DNA of 64,000 nt from Bathynomus jamesi (lineage: Eukaryota; Arthropoda; Malacostraca; Isopoda; Cirolanidae), in assembly GCA_023014485.1 (NCBI GenBank), contig JAJOZX010012069.1:5001-69000 (forward strand), written 5' to 3'. The position numbers and the translations under genes were made by a program. The notes below the pieces were generated by a model. It worked only from the letters and a program-made list of their open reading frames with translations, was not told the DNA's origin and searched no databases. Numbering within the stretch: position 1 is the first letter of the stretch; the number at the start of each line of letters is the position of its first letter. Below, one piece after another: positions 31,376 through 41,971 of this stretch.

Positions 31376-31693
31376 TCGTATATATACATATATACACACA
31401 TACACGAAAGGCCTTGGAATCGTTTTTCTTTTTCCTTGTGGATTTGTAGCATTCATTCATTTCACGTGTTCAATTGTGAAATTCATCCCATATATATATA
31501 TATATATATATATGCAAACTCGCATGAAAATAGGAAAAGCGATTCAAAGTTCTTTCGTGTATTGAACAGTACACCTCGGCAGGATTGACGAGGTGTACTA
31601 TTGAATACACGAAAGGCCTTGCAATCGCTTTTCATTTTTCTTTGTGGGTTTGTATCATTTATTTATTTCACGCGTTTATTTATTCATATACAG

Positions 31694-31695
<2 letters not shown>
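31376..31695. repeat. Foldback family H1, copy 3 plus an adjacent half copy
   Basis: 31391-31490 is a right arm with tail (CACGAAAGGCCTTGGAATCG ... TTTCACGTGTTCAATTGTGA AATTCATCCC) and ends in (TA)n. 31513-31695 is a full copy: left arm AAAGCGATTCAAAG.TCTTTC GTGTATTGAACAGTACACCT C and right arm GAGGTGTACTATTGAATACA CGAAAGGCCTTGCAATCGCT. The right arm reads TTGACGA-G-GTGTA...TACAC-GAAA, hammerhead-like. Confidence 0.85.
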
Positions 31696-31719
<24 letters not shown>

Positions 31720-31724
<5 letters not shown>

Positions 31725-32033
31725 AGATTTATCTTGGAAAATATATCCAGACCAGTTTTACAGAGTATTCTAAAAGCAATTACAGGCCACGATTTTTGGG
31801 TACTGATAAGCTTACACAAAACTGCATTTCGGGCAGACATATTTCCCGACTTCCATACAATAAATACTTTTTATTCTTTATCACAAACGAAAGCTGAATT
31901 TTTTAGTCGTTTTTGAATAAGAATTTTAGTTGTTCTACGTATTAACATATTTAAATGTAAACTACAAAAATCACTCGACCATATTAAGGTTTATCATAAA
32001 TTTAGTTTTTTTCCCCGTGTGTGTGTGTGTGTG

Positions 32034-32066
<33 letters not shown>

Positions 32067-32740
32067 TGGTAAGAATACTTGAATATTTCTAATGGTTTGC
32101 CTTAAGTGGGTTATTGGACTCTCAGAATGTACAAATTCTCACTTTTTATATACATAACAGAAACACACACACACACAAAGTATAAGGTCCTAAATCAAGG
32201 AAATAAACTAAAAAATATTCAAATATACAAAAAGGAAAGCAAATGAATGAACAAACCTTTTTTTTTAAACTTTGAAACCGGTTTTGAAACTATATGAGAA
32301 GAAAAACCAACGTAAATATGCTTTCCCTGAAAAACCGGTTTCATTAACGAGTAAATAAACAGAGATTAGGTCTTACAATGGTACGATGTCAAAGGTGAAA
32401 TCATTGGCGAATTAATTTCTCGCAAACATTAAGGTTTGGATTAATATTTAAAAACAATGTCTTACGTTCAATAATAGCAATTTTACTCTTAATATCTTTT
32501 AATTAAAACTCAATCCAGAATTTTAATTTCTTTTTGGTGATTATGTAAAAATGATACTGGTTTCAGTTTTATTTATTTGTCAGTCGACTACAGTATTTGA
32601 TTGCGTGGCGCAGAAAGAAACAGATTTTTAACGCAATCTGCCTGTTCCTTTAAAGTTTAAACAGCAGAAGTGATTACTCAGTTTTCGTTTAATATATATA
32701 ATATATATACTGTATAATATATATATAATATGGGAATGAA
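31720..32740. other. Unassigned DNA with (GT)n
   Basis: (GT)n at 32020-32061 and a short (CA)n near 32165. CCGGTTTTGAAAC/AAAACCGGTTTC at 32278-32342 are a short inverted pair. No gene. Confidence 0.4.
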
Positions 32741-32744
32741 CTTA

Positions 32745-32930
32745 GAATGGTTCCCCGAGTTTTTTTTGATACACACAGACCGTGCATGGAACAAGGAACT
32801 CTTCTAGGAAAATTAAATCCACTATAGTCCAAATAAGTAATGGTAAATAACAAATACTATAGTTTTTTTCTTTTTCATGATGCTAGAAGAGTTCCTTGTT
32901 CCATGCACGGTTTGTGTGTATTTTATTTAT
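32745..32930. repeat. Foldback family H2, small copy
   Basis: ACACACAGACCGTGCATGGA ACAAGGAACTCTTCTAG (32770-32806) pairs with CTAGAAGAGTTCCTTGTTCC ATGCACGGTTTGTGTGT (32883-32919). The loop holds AAATCCACTATAGTCCAAAT AAGTAATGGTAAAT, the same as part of the 29750-30356 arm. Confidence 0.9.
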
Positions 32931-32951
32931 ATATATATACACCACACACAC

Positions 32952-33048
32952 ACACACGAGGGTCGATACGAGAGTAATGCCTCTTATTTTTTAGTTCATA
33001 AATACAGTGAAAGAAAGGCATTACTTTCGTGCTGCCCCTCGTGTGTGT
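32952..33048. mobile_element. 97-bp mariner-type micro-MITE in (CA)n/(GT)n
   Basis: GAGGGTCGATACGAGAGTAA TGCCT and the inverse AGGCATTACTTTCGTGCTGC CCCTC. The AGTAATGCCT motif occurs at the ends of many mariners. CA repeats to the left and GT repeats to the right extend the hairpin. Confidence 0.75.
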
Positions 33049-33426
33049 GTGTGTTGGTGTGTGTGTGTATAAATATGTATAATATATAATTCTAATCTTC
33101 ATTATACGCAGTTTTCTCTATTCTCTTTTTGTCTCTATTAGTGAAGAAGTGTATTCATTGGAAGGCTATTTGTCTCCTTTTGTTTCTTATTTGTCTTTCT
33201 GATGTGGGTTTTCTTCCTTTGGGCTTTGTCTCGATGTCAGCAAGTCTTCCGCGTGGCTTTCTCAATCAAACGATTTGGGGATTATGAAATCGTAGTTGTT
33301 GGAAACTGGCAAAACTCTTTTGTTGTCATCACAAACGCTATGATTAGATACACGTTCGGAAAATTTTCTTTTTACCGACGTGAATCATACTCCTTTAACC
33401 GAAAGATAGTGCGTACTGTGTATGTA

Positions 33427-33666
33427 TATATGTTAGTCAATGTGTGAAACCAGTCATTTCGCGTAATGCTTACAAATTTCAGGCATTTCGCATAATACCT
33501 GTTACCCTTAAACATAGGGTGGTCAAGTTAGATTAAGTTAGTCATGCGTATTACCTAAGTTAACCTAACTTTCATGAAGCCATTAATCGCTTAATCGAAT
33601 TACCCTAAATGCTCAAAATTTTTAGGCATTACGTGAAATGACTAGTTTCACACATTGACTAACATA
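33427..33666. mobile_element. MITE-A, copy 1
   Basis: Inverse ends: ATATGTTAGTCAATGTGTGA AACCAGTCATTTCGCGTAAT and the complement ATTACGTGAAATGACTAGTT TCACACATTGACTAACATAT. The interior has TTAACCTAAC. Other copies: 41972-43455 (split by a LINE) and 58397-58655 (related). Confidence 0.9.
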
Positions 33667-33667
33667 T

Positions 33668-33955
33668 ATATGTTACAGGAAATCTGTGTAACTAGGGATT
33701 TCATGAAATCCCTAAAATGTTCAGGAAGGTTAAGTTGATATTTTTGTTGTTTTAGCAAAAATATCACGACTAAACCTAACCAATCGCCAAGAGCGTACAG
33801 CTGACGTAACCAGGCATTCAATTAACATAACCGGGTATTCAATAAATTTCCCGTAGGTTTTATGAAAATATTACGACTTAACCTTACACGAAATCCCTGA
33901 ACATTTTCGGGATTTCATGAAATCCCTAGTTACACAGATTCCCTGTAAAATATAC
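33668..33955. mobile_element. MITE-B, copy 1, adjoining MITE-A
   Basis: Inverse ends: TGTTACAGGAAATCTGTGTA ACTAGGGATTTCATGAAATC CC, with the complement ending at 33950. Inside, AATATCACGACTAAACCTAA CCAATCG is shared with 24438-24668 and 50665-50990. It starts where MITE-A ends, sharing ATATATGTTA. Confidence 0.88.
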
Positions 33956-34369
33956 ACTTCGTTTTGCGACTGGTCTTTCCGCAGTATTCCTCTCCATATT
34001 TCGCATCTGATGAAGCGGGGAGTTGCTTTGTTTTATATATATGATTTGGGATTCTTTTTTTAAATTATTTATTGGGTGATGGAAAAGAGCGTATGAATAT
34101 TTACAGTATTTATTGTTTAGATCCTACGTTTTTGTATATTATTTTAATGCGTACCAATATATATGGGAACACACACACACACTACATCCACGTTGGTTAT
34201 GTTTTCAATATCCACCCTAAGTATCAAGTGACATTAGGACCATATTTTGCAAAAAGGAATCTTTAGTTTACGTTGTTGTACGAAATTCGCAATGCTTCCT
34301 GTTAGATCATTTGTTAAGTGTGAGCAATCGTTCTCAAACTTTTCTTCTTCTGTACCCCTTGAATTCTTT
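33956..34369. other. Unassigned stretch
   Basis: Mixed composition, no gene or repeat recognised. Confidence 0.4.
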
Positions 34370-34890
34370 CGAGAGAGAGAGAGAGAGAGTTACAAGGAGT
34401 TACAAGAAAAGTACCTCAAAAGGCCTTGCGGCCCATACCGAGGAGGTACCAATGGCAACGGGTGCCAGGGAAAATTTTGTAAAGGTTTATTTTTCTTTCA
34501 ACTATCCTAGCAGTAGTAGAAAACTGGATAGAAAAGTAGAAGGCTCTCTCCCACCCTCCGCTCCCTCCCTGCCAGAGGCAGGTACGGAAAAAGGTTGAAG
34601 AAAATACCTTGACCCTGGAAAAGTAGCCAAGGAAATTTTACAGGAAAGTGGAGAATATATAAATAGCTCTATATTTAGCTTGCTCACAGAGACACCGAGC
34701 AAGCGAACTCCTGCAGAGTTTTCTGAGGTTTTAATCTTAAACTATGAGTGTGTTCAGTACTTTGTCTAGCCTATTTTTAAACAGATTTACACTTTGACTG
34801 GAAACAACCTCTGAGGGAAGTTGGTTCCAGATATTAACTATTTTATAGGAAAAGAAATTTCCGCAGACTGAGGTCCTAAATGTCTTTACA
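34370..34890 (-). repeat. 3' end of the CR1-like LINE (second large copy)
   Basis: Matches 1745-2190 closely: (GA)n at 34373-34389, AAGTACCTCAAAAGGCCTTG, CTGGATAGAAAAGTAGAAGG CTCTC, AATACCTTGACCCTGGAAAA, and coding for the extreme RT C-terminus (GAGGGAAGTTGGTTCCAGAT). It breaks off near 34888. Confidence 0.85.
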
Positions 34891-34893
34891 CAC

Positions 34894-35134
34894 TCAAATA
34901 GTGTGCAAGATTTCGTCTAACCTTTTCTTGAACTGATCCACAGAGGAACTGTTCACAACTTCCGAAGGTAACCTGTTCCATGTGTCACAGATCTTATACG
35001 TAACGTAATTCCCACACACACTAGTCCTAAACCGTTTCAAATCCAACTTCCAACCATTGTTGCGAGTTGGGTTATCATTTAAACTAAACATACTTCTAAA
35101 ATCGACATCGTTGAACCCTCGTAAGAGCTTGAAA

Positions 35135-35137
<3 letters not shown>
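34894..35137 (-). pseudogene. CR1-like reverse transcriptase C-terminus, related family
   Basis: The minus strand reads VFKLLRGFNDVDFRSMFSLN, PTRNNGWKLDLKRFRTSVCG and DTWNRLPSEVVNSSSVDQFK, ending RLDEILHTI and a stop at 34894. Homologous to 2107-2300, yet clearly different in sequence, so a second subfamily. Its 5' side runs into (CT)n at 35138, which replaces the rest of the gene. Confidence 0.8.

Positions 35138-35197
<60 letters not shown>
35138..35197. repeat. Perfect (CT)n-(GA)n palindrome
   Basis: (CT) runs from about 35138 to 35170, then directly CGAGAGAG... to 35197. The two halves are inverse complements and could extrude as a cruciform. Confidence 0.95.
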
Positions 35198-35202
<5 letters not shown>

Positions 35203-35339
35203 ACTTTTACAACCGTGTGACTCGTGGCCGTTTGTTAACCGTATATAAATTAAAAGGGTCATATTTTCAGGAACCCTTCGCGTACCCCCTAAGATTCCTC
35301 GCGTATCCCAGTTTGAGAACCACTGATTTTAATAAATAA

Positions 35340-35793
35340 CACAGGTCAACAAAAAACATTTATTTTTCGTTGCCGAGGAAATTCGTACGAATTTAGGGTA
35401 TTTTGAGGTTGCTGAATTCCAAAATGAAAGTAGTTTTTCCGATTTGGCTCTAGTTCTTGAGATAATGAATAATCGCAATTAATAGGAAACGTAACCATAA
35501 CGCGTGCATATGGGAAACTACCGGAACATTCTAGATGGTGAGACCGAATAAAATGCCATTATGTATTTCATGTGTTTACTTTTGTATGATTTGAGACAAT
35601 TTCAATGCGATTTGTAAGTAGGCTCCGCCTGAACATTAAATTTTTTGCATTTTTACGTGTTTCAATGGGGTACCAATTATCTCATAAATTAGAGCCAATC
35701 TAGCAAAACCGATGTCATATTCGGAATCAGCACCACAAAGTTACCCCAAAATCACTCTAATATGATTGGCAATAAAATGAGTGTTGACCAGTG
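35340..35793. mobile_element. Element with about 120-bp imperfect terminal inverted repeats
   Basis: Left ACAGGTCAACAAAAAACATT ... TTTTCCGATTTGGCTCTAGT TCTTGAGATAAT pairs with the inverse of ATTATCTCATAAATTAGAGC CAATC ... TGTTGACCAGTGT at the right. No coding. The target duplication is unclear. Superfamily unknown. Confidence 0.7.
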
Positions 35794-37155
35794 TAATTAT
35801 TGAAAACCAAGTGGTTCTCAATAATTTGTGTACTAATTTAGATATGCTTATACTCTTATATCAAGATTAAAAATAACTAATGCCTCATCATGAAAATTTT
35901 AATACTGGCCAAAGCGCATGCGCGAACAACGTAGATTCATTTAGCGTTTGGCGAAACTTTAGTGTCATTTCCTAAGACTGTCCAACCACTTTGGACAGAT
36001 TTTTTAAATTATGCTTGAGTTAAAACCATAAGACTTTATAAATGTTTTAAATATCCCTTGAAAAAATTACATTTGTAATTTCATCTGAATGTAATTAATT
36101 ACATATTTTGCTGTAATTATAATGAGTTATATTTTATACTGTATTTGTAAGTGAAGTAATCCAACTTCTCTCAATTAAATTATTTTTAATTTTTCGACCG
36201 ATTTGAAAATTTAGTGTTTTTTAGTTATTTATTCAAATGAATAGAGTTAAATTAAAAAATTGGTTCGCAATACTAAAGCGTTCAAACGACTCAGTCACAG
36301 ACCAATGATTCATCACCAGTTTAAATTCAAGGCCGTGGTGGGCCTTAACTAGTTTGATAGATGATATAATTGTAACTATAATTGTGACTATCGGAGCTGG
36401 TAATTGTAATTCAACATTTCTAAAAAGTAGTTGTAGCTAATTATTCCGAAACACACACCTATATTTAAATCAGGTGACATACAGACCATACTACGTACAA
36501 TGGCCGTTTACAGGCTCAAAATGCCTTAGATAAGTTTGCAACAAAGAATGTTTTGACATTCTCTTCAACAATAAAGATTCGCTGTTGTAAATTTAACCGA
36601 AACATTTTGAACCGGTAACTTGTTTAAAAAAAACAAAAAAAAAAAACAACAACACCTGTTCAGTTCATTTTATTATTCATTCTTATCTTGTAGAGTTATT
36701 CTGTAGTTTCAATATGAAATCGGGTACACTTTTTCGCCGCACCGTGATGTAAATGTTCATATTAATCACAACGCCTGGGCGAGTTACGTAGAGTTATAAA
36801 ACTATTTGCGAAATTGTTCAATGCGGGTATATTATATCCAAGACTGACGAAAAACACCCAAATATTACTAATTAATATTTTTTTTTTCTAACTGTACGTT
36901 TGTACGCGCGCACTGAACTCCAAATGAAAATGTGAACGTTGACTCCGGTACAAATAAAAACTTGTATTTCTAAAAAAATTTATTTACAAATACAGTTCAA
37001 TATATTTATATATATAATTCGTTTTCCTGGAAAACTTACTTGATATGTAATTATTTATTAACTTTTATCACAATATACAAACACCTTATATACATCTAGA
37101 CACATAGTCGGGGAAAACATCCCTCTCACGATGTGCTTATGCCGATATACAACCA

Positions 37156-37240
<85 letters not shown>

Positions 37241-37662
37241 ACAACGAAAAGAATTAATTAGAAGTAATGTAAAGGCGTTTGTGTATATATATATATGTTA
37301 TATACAGAGTGATTCAAAAGTCCTGCCTCAAAGGTATTTATTGTGAAAGTTATAGTTGAGGCTGGACTTTCAATTCGCTCTTCGTATGTTTTGTAAGTAT
37401 AGAGAGAATCTATTTTATAAAAGCATTTCACATTTATTTGGTTCAATTTTGTAATTTCAACACATAGGCCTACGACGATTAGAAACTTCATAAAATTAAT
37501 TTAGCGTGTATTGTATTTGGTTAGACTACGCAAATTAATTTTGTTAAAACGGACACACTACACGAGACAATATAAGAGGACCCCACTTCTAAATGGACAG
37601 TTTTATTTCATCTAGTTTAATTCCCGCTTCTCCCTTTACATATAAAATATGTATACACACGC
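35794..37662. other. Unassigned AT-rich DNA with long (TA)n
   Basis: No gene. (TA)n at 37159-37238. ACAGAGTGATTCAAAAGTCC TG at 37304-37325 resembles a lone mariner end. Confidence 0.45.
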
Positions 37663-38102
37663 GGATGGGTCGTATCTTCGATACTGTATCTTAAATACAA
37701 ATTGTATAGTGCATCTATATCGTACAATATATAAAAGTATCTAAAAATAACTAGTACTTCTGATGGAAATGTGTATCTTAAAATGGTATACTTTTAGATA
37801 CATTTCAGGAATCTTAATCCCCGCGACTTAACGCGATCCTTATTTATTAATACTTCTTATCGAGGCTTTTGTTTACGTATACCAAAACTAATTTTAGTAA
37901 TTTCTTTTAAAATATTTAAAGGGCTTAAAAGTCCTTTTTCCTCATTTCTACTCTGATGTTAAAATGGGTCAGAGAAGCTGATTAAAAAAGTATTAGATAT
38001 GTATCTCGGCAGTTTCTTAAAAATTATCTTGTTTCTTCGATACAAAATACTAGCTTATTGCGTATCAAAGATACATTTCTTAATGTATCTTGCCCATCTC
38101 TG
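37663..38102. mobile_element. hAT-like non-autonomous element rich in GTATCTTA motifs
   Basis: The right end AATGTATCTTGCCCATCTCTG is of the CAGAGATGGGCAA type common in hAT elements. The left end near 37663 (GCGGATGGGTCGTATCTTCG) is a diverged inverse copy. The interior is filled with GTATC/GATAC motifs. No clear 8-bp duplication, so the boundaries are tentative. Confidence 0.5.
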
Positions 38103-38731
38103 TGTATATATATATATATGTGTGCAGTATTTTTTATTTTTTTCCAAGTTATTCTGTATAAAGGAACTGTCACGCATAAAATGCTAATGGTGCGTGTGTG
38201 TCTGCAATGACCACATAAAGATTACATTCACTCAATGAAGGGTAATTAACTTTCTTCTTTTTTTGAAAGATTAACACAACTGATATTTCAAATGATTTTC
38301 TTTCATATTCACAATTTCTGCATTGAAAAAAAAAAAAAAATTTTAGTTTCTTTTAACCCATTGAAAGGGCCATCGTGCCCTTTTTGGGACATATTTTAAC
38401 GCTACAATTTTGGTTAGAACTTAAGTGAAATACCAAAGTGAAACGATTTACCGTCCCCCCAACCCCCTAAATAAAGAGTTAATGCCAGTAATGAATTTAA
38501 ATCGTTTGAGCTGTGAACAGTCCAGCAGAAACCCTCAAAATAGGGAAGAACCCACAAATCGAAAATTAAATGCATTGTAACGTGACAATGTTCAAAGCTT
38601 CATGAAAATAATACGTATTTCCGCCCTAAAATGACGTTTTAAAAACAATGTTATGTGGTTTTATAGAGTAAAATATAGCATTCGTATGGAAGAACGATGT
38701 GAAATTATATATATATATATATATTATATAT

Positions 38732-38779
<48 letters not shown>

Positions 38780-39733
38780 CTTGGACAGTAACGGTCAATA
38801 ATATATAGGAACATATTTTCAAGCAAGTTGAAAAATATTCGTAAGTCATAACATGTATTATAAATATTCACTATATATATAATGTAGTATAGGAGGTATA
38901 ATACATAAATACATTTACGCAGAAAGACTAGAGTACATATCAAAATTCGCTAAAAGAATCAATATAAGCTATGCAAGCAGTTGGAGAGAAACAAATTTTG
39001 ATTTTTTTTTTAGGACGATTTTTTTTTTTTCTTTTTTACGAATTTCCTGGTTAAGTTTCACCATGATCAACTCAATTTTGACGCTGTCTGGTTTCCTATT
39101 CATTTGATCACCATCCAAATGTACTTGAAAAATGGGAATCGATCTGCATTCTATTTTGGAAACTTTGTGAGTAATGTAAAAACAAAAAATCCACACTTTT
39201 TTTTTTTTTAATATAAATAACTTTTTACATAAAATTCCTTTCACTGAGGTCCTAATTCACAATATTTAACTATTTACACTTATTTATACATTAGTTTGTA
39301 TTAATATAAATATTACAAGGAAGCTCAATCATAGTCTAACTGTAAATGTACTGTAACGTAATTTTTAGCCACACTATAAAATAGTTCTGAATTTGAACAT
39401 TAGTAAACTCTGTCTTTCCAATTCCGTGCGCGTTTATTATGGTGGGAACAATCAATCTCTAATGCCTTTAATTTAATTAAAAATCGATTTAAAACGAGAT
39501 AAAAGATTTATTTCTCTTCCCATAAACAGATAAAAACCATTGTTCATAAAATACATCATAAACAAACGAATTGGCACTTTAAAAAAATTTTATGAACACC
39601 TTTCCTTCACTTTCAATAATAATTAACCTTCTTCTTTAACCAATATTTAACCCGTGAAATTAAATATAATTTTTTCTTTTCAGTGAATAAAAACACAGTT
39701 TTAATATCGTGAATTTAATCCACTGATATTAGC
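38103..39733. other. DDR 3' flank and probable 3' UTR; AT-rich DNA with (TA)n
   Basis: Downstream of the DDR stop codon on the minus strand. AT-rich; AATAAA-like signals exist (for example the complement of TTTATT near 39428 and 39506) but none can be chosen. (TA)n with interruptions at 38706-38776. Poly-A/T runs near 38325 and 39005-39035. Confidence 0.45.
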
Positions 39734-41460
39734 TTAATCCTCATAATCGAGTGAATAACCAAGATTTTTCCTCTGAAGGAACATGTGAATTTCCCAGAAG
39801 GGCGGTCGCTGTCTCTCGTTAGGTCTCCAGCAAGCGGTAAGCATGTCGTACATCTCGCGAGGGCAGAGAGGGGGTTGCGGTAAGAGAATCATTCCTGATC
39901 CATCGCCATGGTAACAGTGAGAGACATTCTCCAACACACCCTTCATCGCTTAATTCATCGTAGGCCTGACGACGAGCCATGGTCAAAATTTCCCACAGAG
40001 TAACGCCGAATGCCCACACGTCACTCTTTGTGGTGAATCGTCCTTGCAGAACCGACTCCCATGCCATCCACCGAATGGGTAAAATGGCGCGTCCTTCTAT
40101 TCTGTAGTAATCGCTAGAATACAACGGACGACTCATCCCGAAGTCGGAGATTTTGATGGTCAATCCCCGACCACCAAACAGTTTCGGGATGCAAGATCTC
40201 TATGAACGAAGTTCAAATCTTCCAAGTATTTCATTCCAGACGCTATTTGCGTCCCCATGTATATAAGAGCTCCGTACGAGAGTACAGGTGGGGGCGCACC
40301 CCCGCTATTAGGGATCATCGGGAGTCGTACAGACACTCCTTCGCTGACGTGTCGGCGGAGAAACTGGTACAGATCTCCGTGATCCATGTATTCGAGCAAC
40401 ATAGCCAAGGGTTCGTGACGCGTGACCACCCCCAAAAGCCTGACGATGTGAGGGTCCTCCAACCGGCTCAGAACTCGCACTTCGCTCTTGAAGTCGGCTT
40501 TAGCCATTTCGCTCGCGTTCGTTTTCAGACTCTTCATGGCTACGAGTCTCTTGGCCCCTAAAGTGGAAGGGAGACTACCCCCGACTGTCTGTCCTACGCC
40601 ATCCACTTCGCACAGTTGCACGATGCCAAACAGCCCTTCTCCGAGGTTTTCCAAGACGCGGATCTTGTGCCTGGGTATTTCGGGAACGGGTATTTCCTTC
40701 TGAATGGCGGATGTGTCCACCACCGAGTAAATCACGGTCCCTGTCACGCCCTGGATGTTCGACGGTTGACAGAGACGAGGGGCAGCGTAGTACTGCTGCT
40801 CGGGGGGAGGAGGTATTGAGGGTACGGGCGGAGGGGGAGTCTCGCGGATGATCCTCCCGGGGAGGCTGTTGGGGGGTCGTGAAAGAGGAACTGGAGGGGG
40901 AGGCGTATAGACCTCCGAGAAGGGGGGCGGGGGAGTCATATTAACATCGGGTACGGCGTAATCTACGGAATCATCGGTGTCAGGCAGTGCTTTGAGAGGG
41001 GTCTCCGACGGGGTGGTAGCCCTGTTCAAAGTGTAATAACCAGGGTTGTGGATAGGACCCTTATACGGCTCTTGGTACATAGCCGCCACTTCTTCCTCCA
41101 TGTGAACGTGCCCGTAGAGCTTACCTTTGGCACGCGAATACCCGTTCGAGGTTGGAGAGAGGTTCATGTTGATGTGGAGGTCTTTCATTTTCATCGAAAC
41201 CTTCCTCGAATCCATTCCATTAGAATTCAAAGATGGAGTCTTCGATTTGCTCTTCGACAAGTGGTTCCTGTAGTAGTACACGCCAAGGACGACTGGAATC
41301 ACTCCGAAAACGACTCCTAGAGTAACGAGACCCCCGAGGAGGAGCCCAGATGACGACGACGACGATACGGGAACGAACGCTGCCTTATCTTCGCTTGAAC
41401 TCGTCTCTATCGTCGCAGAAAGAGGCACTTCATCATCAGTAATGTTGCACTTGCAAGGAA
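39734..41460 (-). CDS. Ddr: DDR-type receptor tyrosine kinase, last exon (transmembrane, juxtamembrane, kinase)
   Basis: Collagen-receptor kinase of the discoidin-domain family. The exon follows a GTGCAG acceptor (41462-41461) and completes a split codon with exon 41691-41901. It encodes a short stalk ([10 protein letters not shown]), a transmembrane helix ([20 protein letters not shown], about 41265-41345), a basic stop-transfer, a proline-rich juxtamembrane region with HNPGYYTL (NPxY-like), then the kinase: GEGLFGIV loop, VAMKSL lysine, [11 protein letters not shown] catalytic loop, [16 protein letters not shown] activation loop with the DDR YxxxYY tyrosines, PIRWMAWES, and [19 protein letters not shown], ending DYED and TAA. 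Two one-base frame errors break it: one base is missing in a CCCC run (40165-40168, after NCLVVG) and one is extra in a CCC run (39939-39941, after LSDE). Conservation is full on both sides, so consensus error is likely. In vertebrate DDRs this region is split into many exons. Confidence 0.93.
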
Positions 41461-41504
41461 CTGCACCAAGCAAAAGGAGGTATATATATATATATATACA
41501 CACA

Positions 41505-41650
41505 CACACTGGATGATCCAAAAGATATTACATATCTTTTTTATCACCCTGTATATATACATGATGCAAACCCAGAAGGTTTAACACCCACGTGTTTAAT
41601 TTAATTGTGAAATTAATTGTGAATTGTGAAATATATATATATACATAACC
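41505..41650. repeat. Micro-MITE (about 45 bp) and H1 tail fragment in a DDR intron
   Basis: CACTGGATGATCCAAAAGAT AT pairs with ATATCTTTTTTATCACCCTG (41508-41551). Next, GATGCAAACCCAGAAGGTTT and CCACGTGTTTAATTTAATTG TGAAATT (41561-41610) resemble the H1 tail, ending in (TA)n at 41633-41644. Confidence 0.55.
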
Positions 41651-41690
41651 AATGAGTTAAGGAACTATTTGAATTATTAGTTTGTCATAC

Positions 41691-41901
41691 CTGACACAAA
41701 ATACACTTCAGAAACCATCATCCAACGGAGGGCGAAGAATAGCTGTACTTTGACAAACCTTCCCGTAGCGCCTCGAAGATCAATGGGGATGTTTCGAGCA
41801 TTTTCGAATATTCGGTCCGCCTCGTGAATGAATTCAATGGGAGTCGAAGAGGTGTAAAATTCACCCTCGACACTAAACATCACTCTCGCTTTCGAGAAAA
41901 C
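41691..41901 (-). CDS. Ddr: DDR exon: end of the DS-like extracellular domain
   Basis: Reads VFSKARVMFSVEGEFYTSST ... RNIPIDLRGATGRFVKVQLF ... WMMVSEVYFVS. It matches the DDR region ending in a W.LFSEI.F-like motif just before the stalk. Acceptor CTCAG at 41902, donor GTATGA at 41690; 211 bp, starting in phase 0 and leaving one base that joins TT of the next exon to give Val. It helps form the DS-like domain that packs on the collagen-binding discoidin domain. Homology and both splice sites agree. Confidence 0.88.
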
Positions 41902-41971
41902 CTGAGGTACCGAAAACAAAAAAGCATTTCTATCAACAATACGTATCCAAGTTAATTCAGCAATACAAAGG

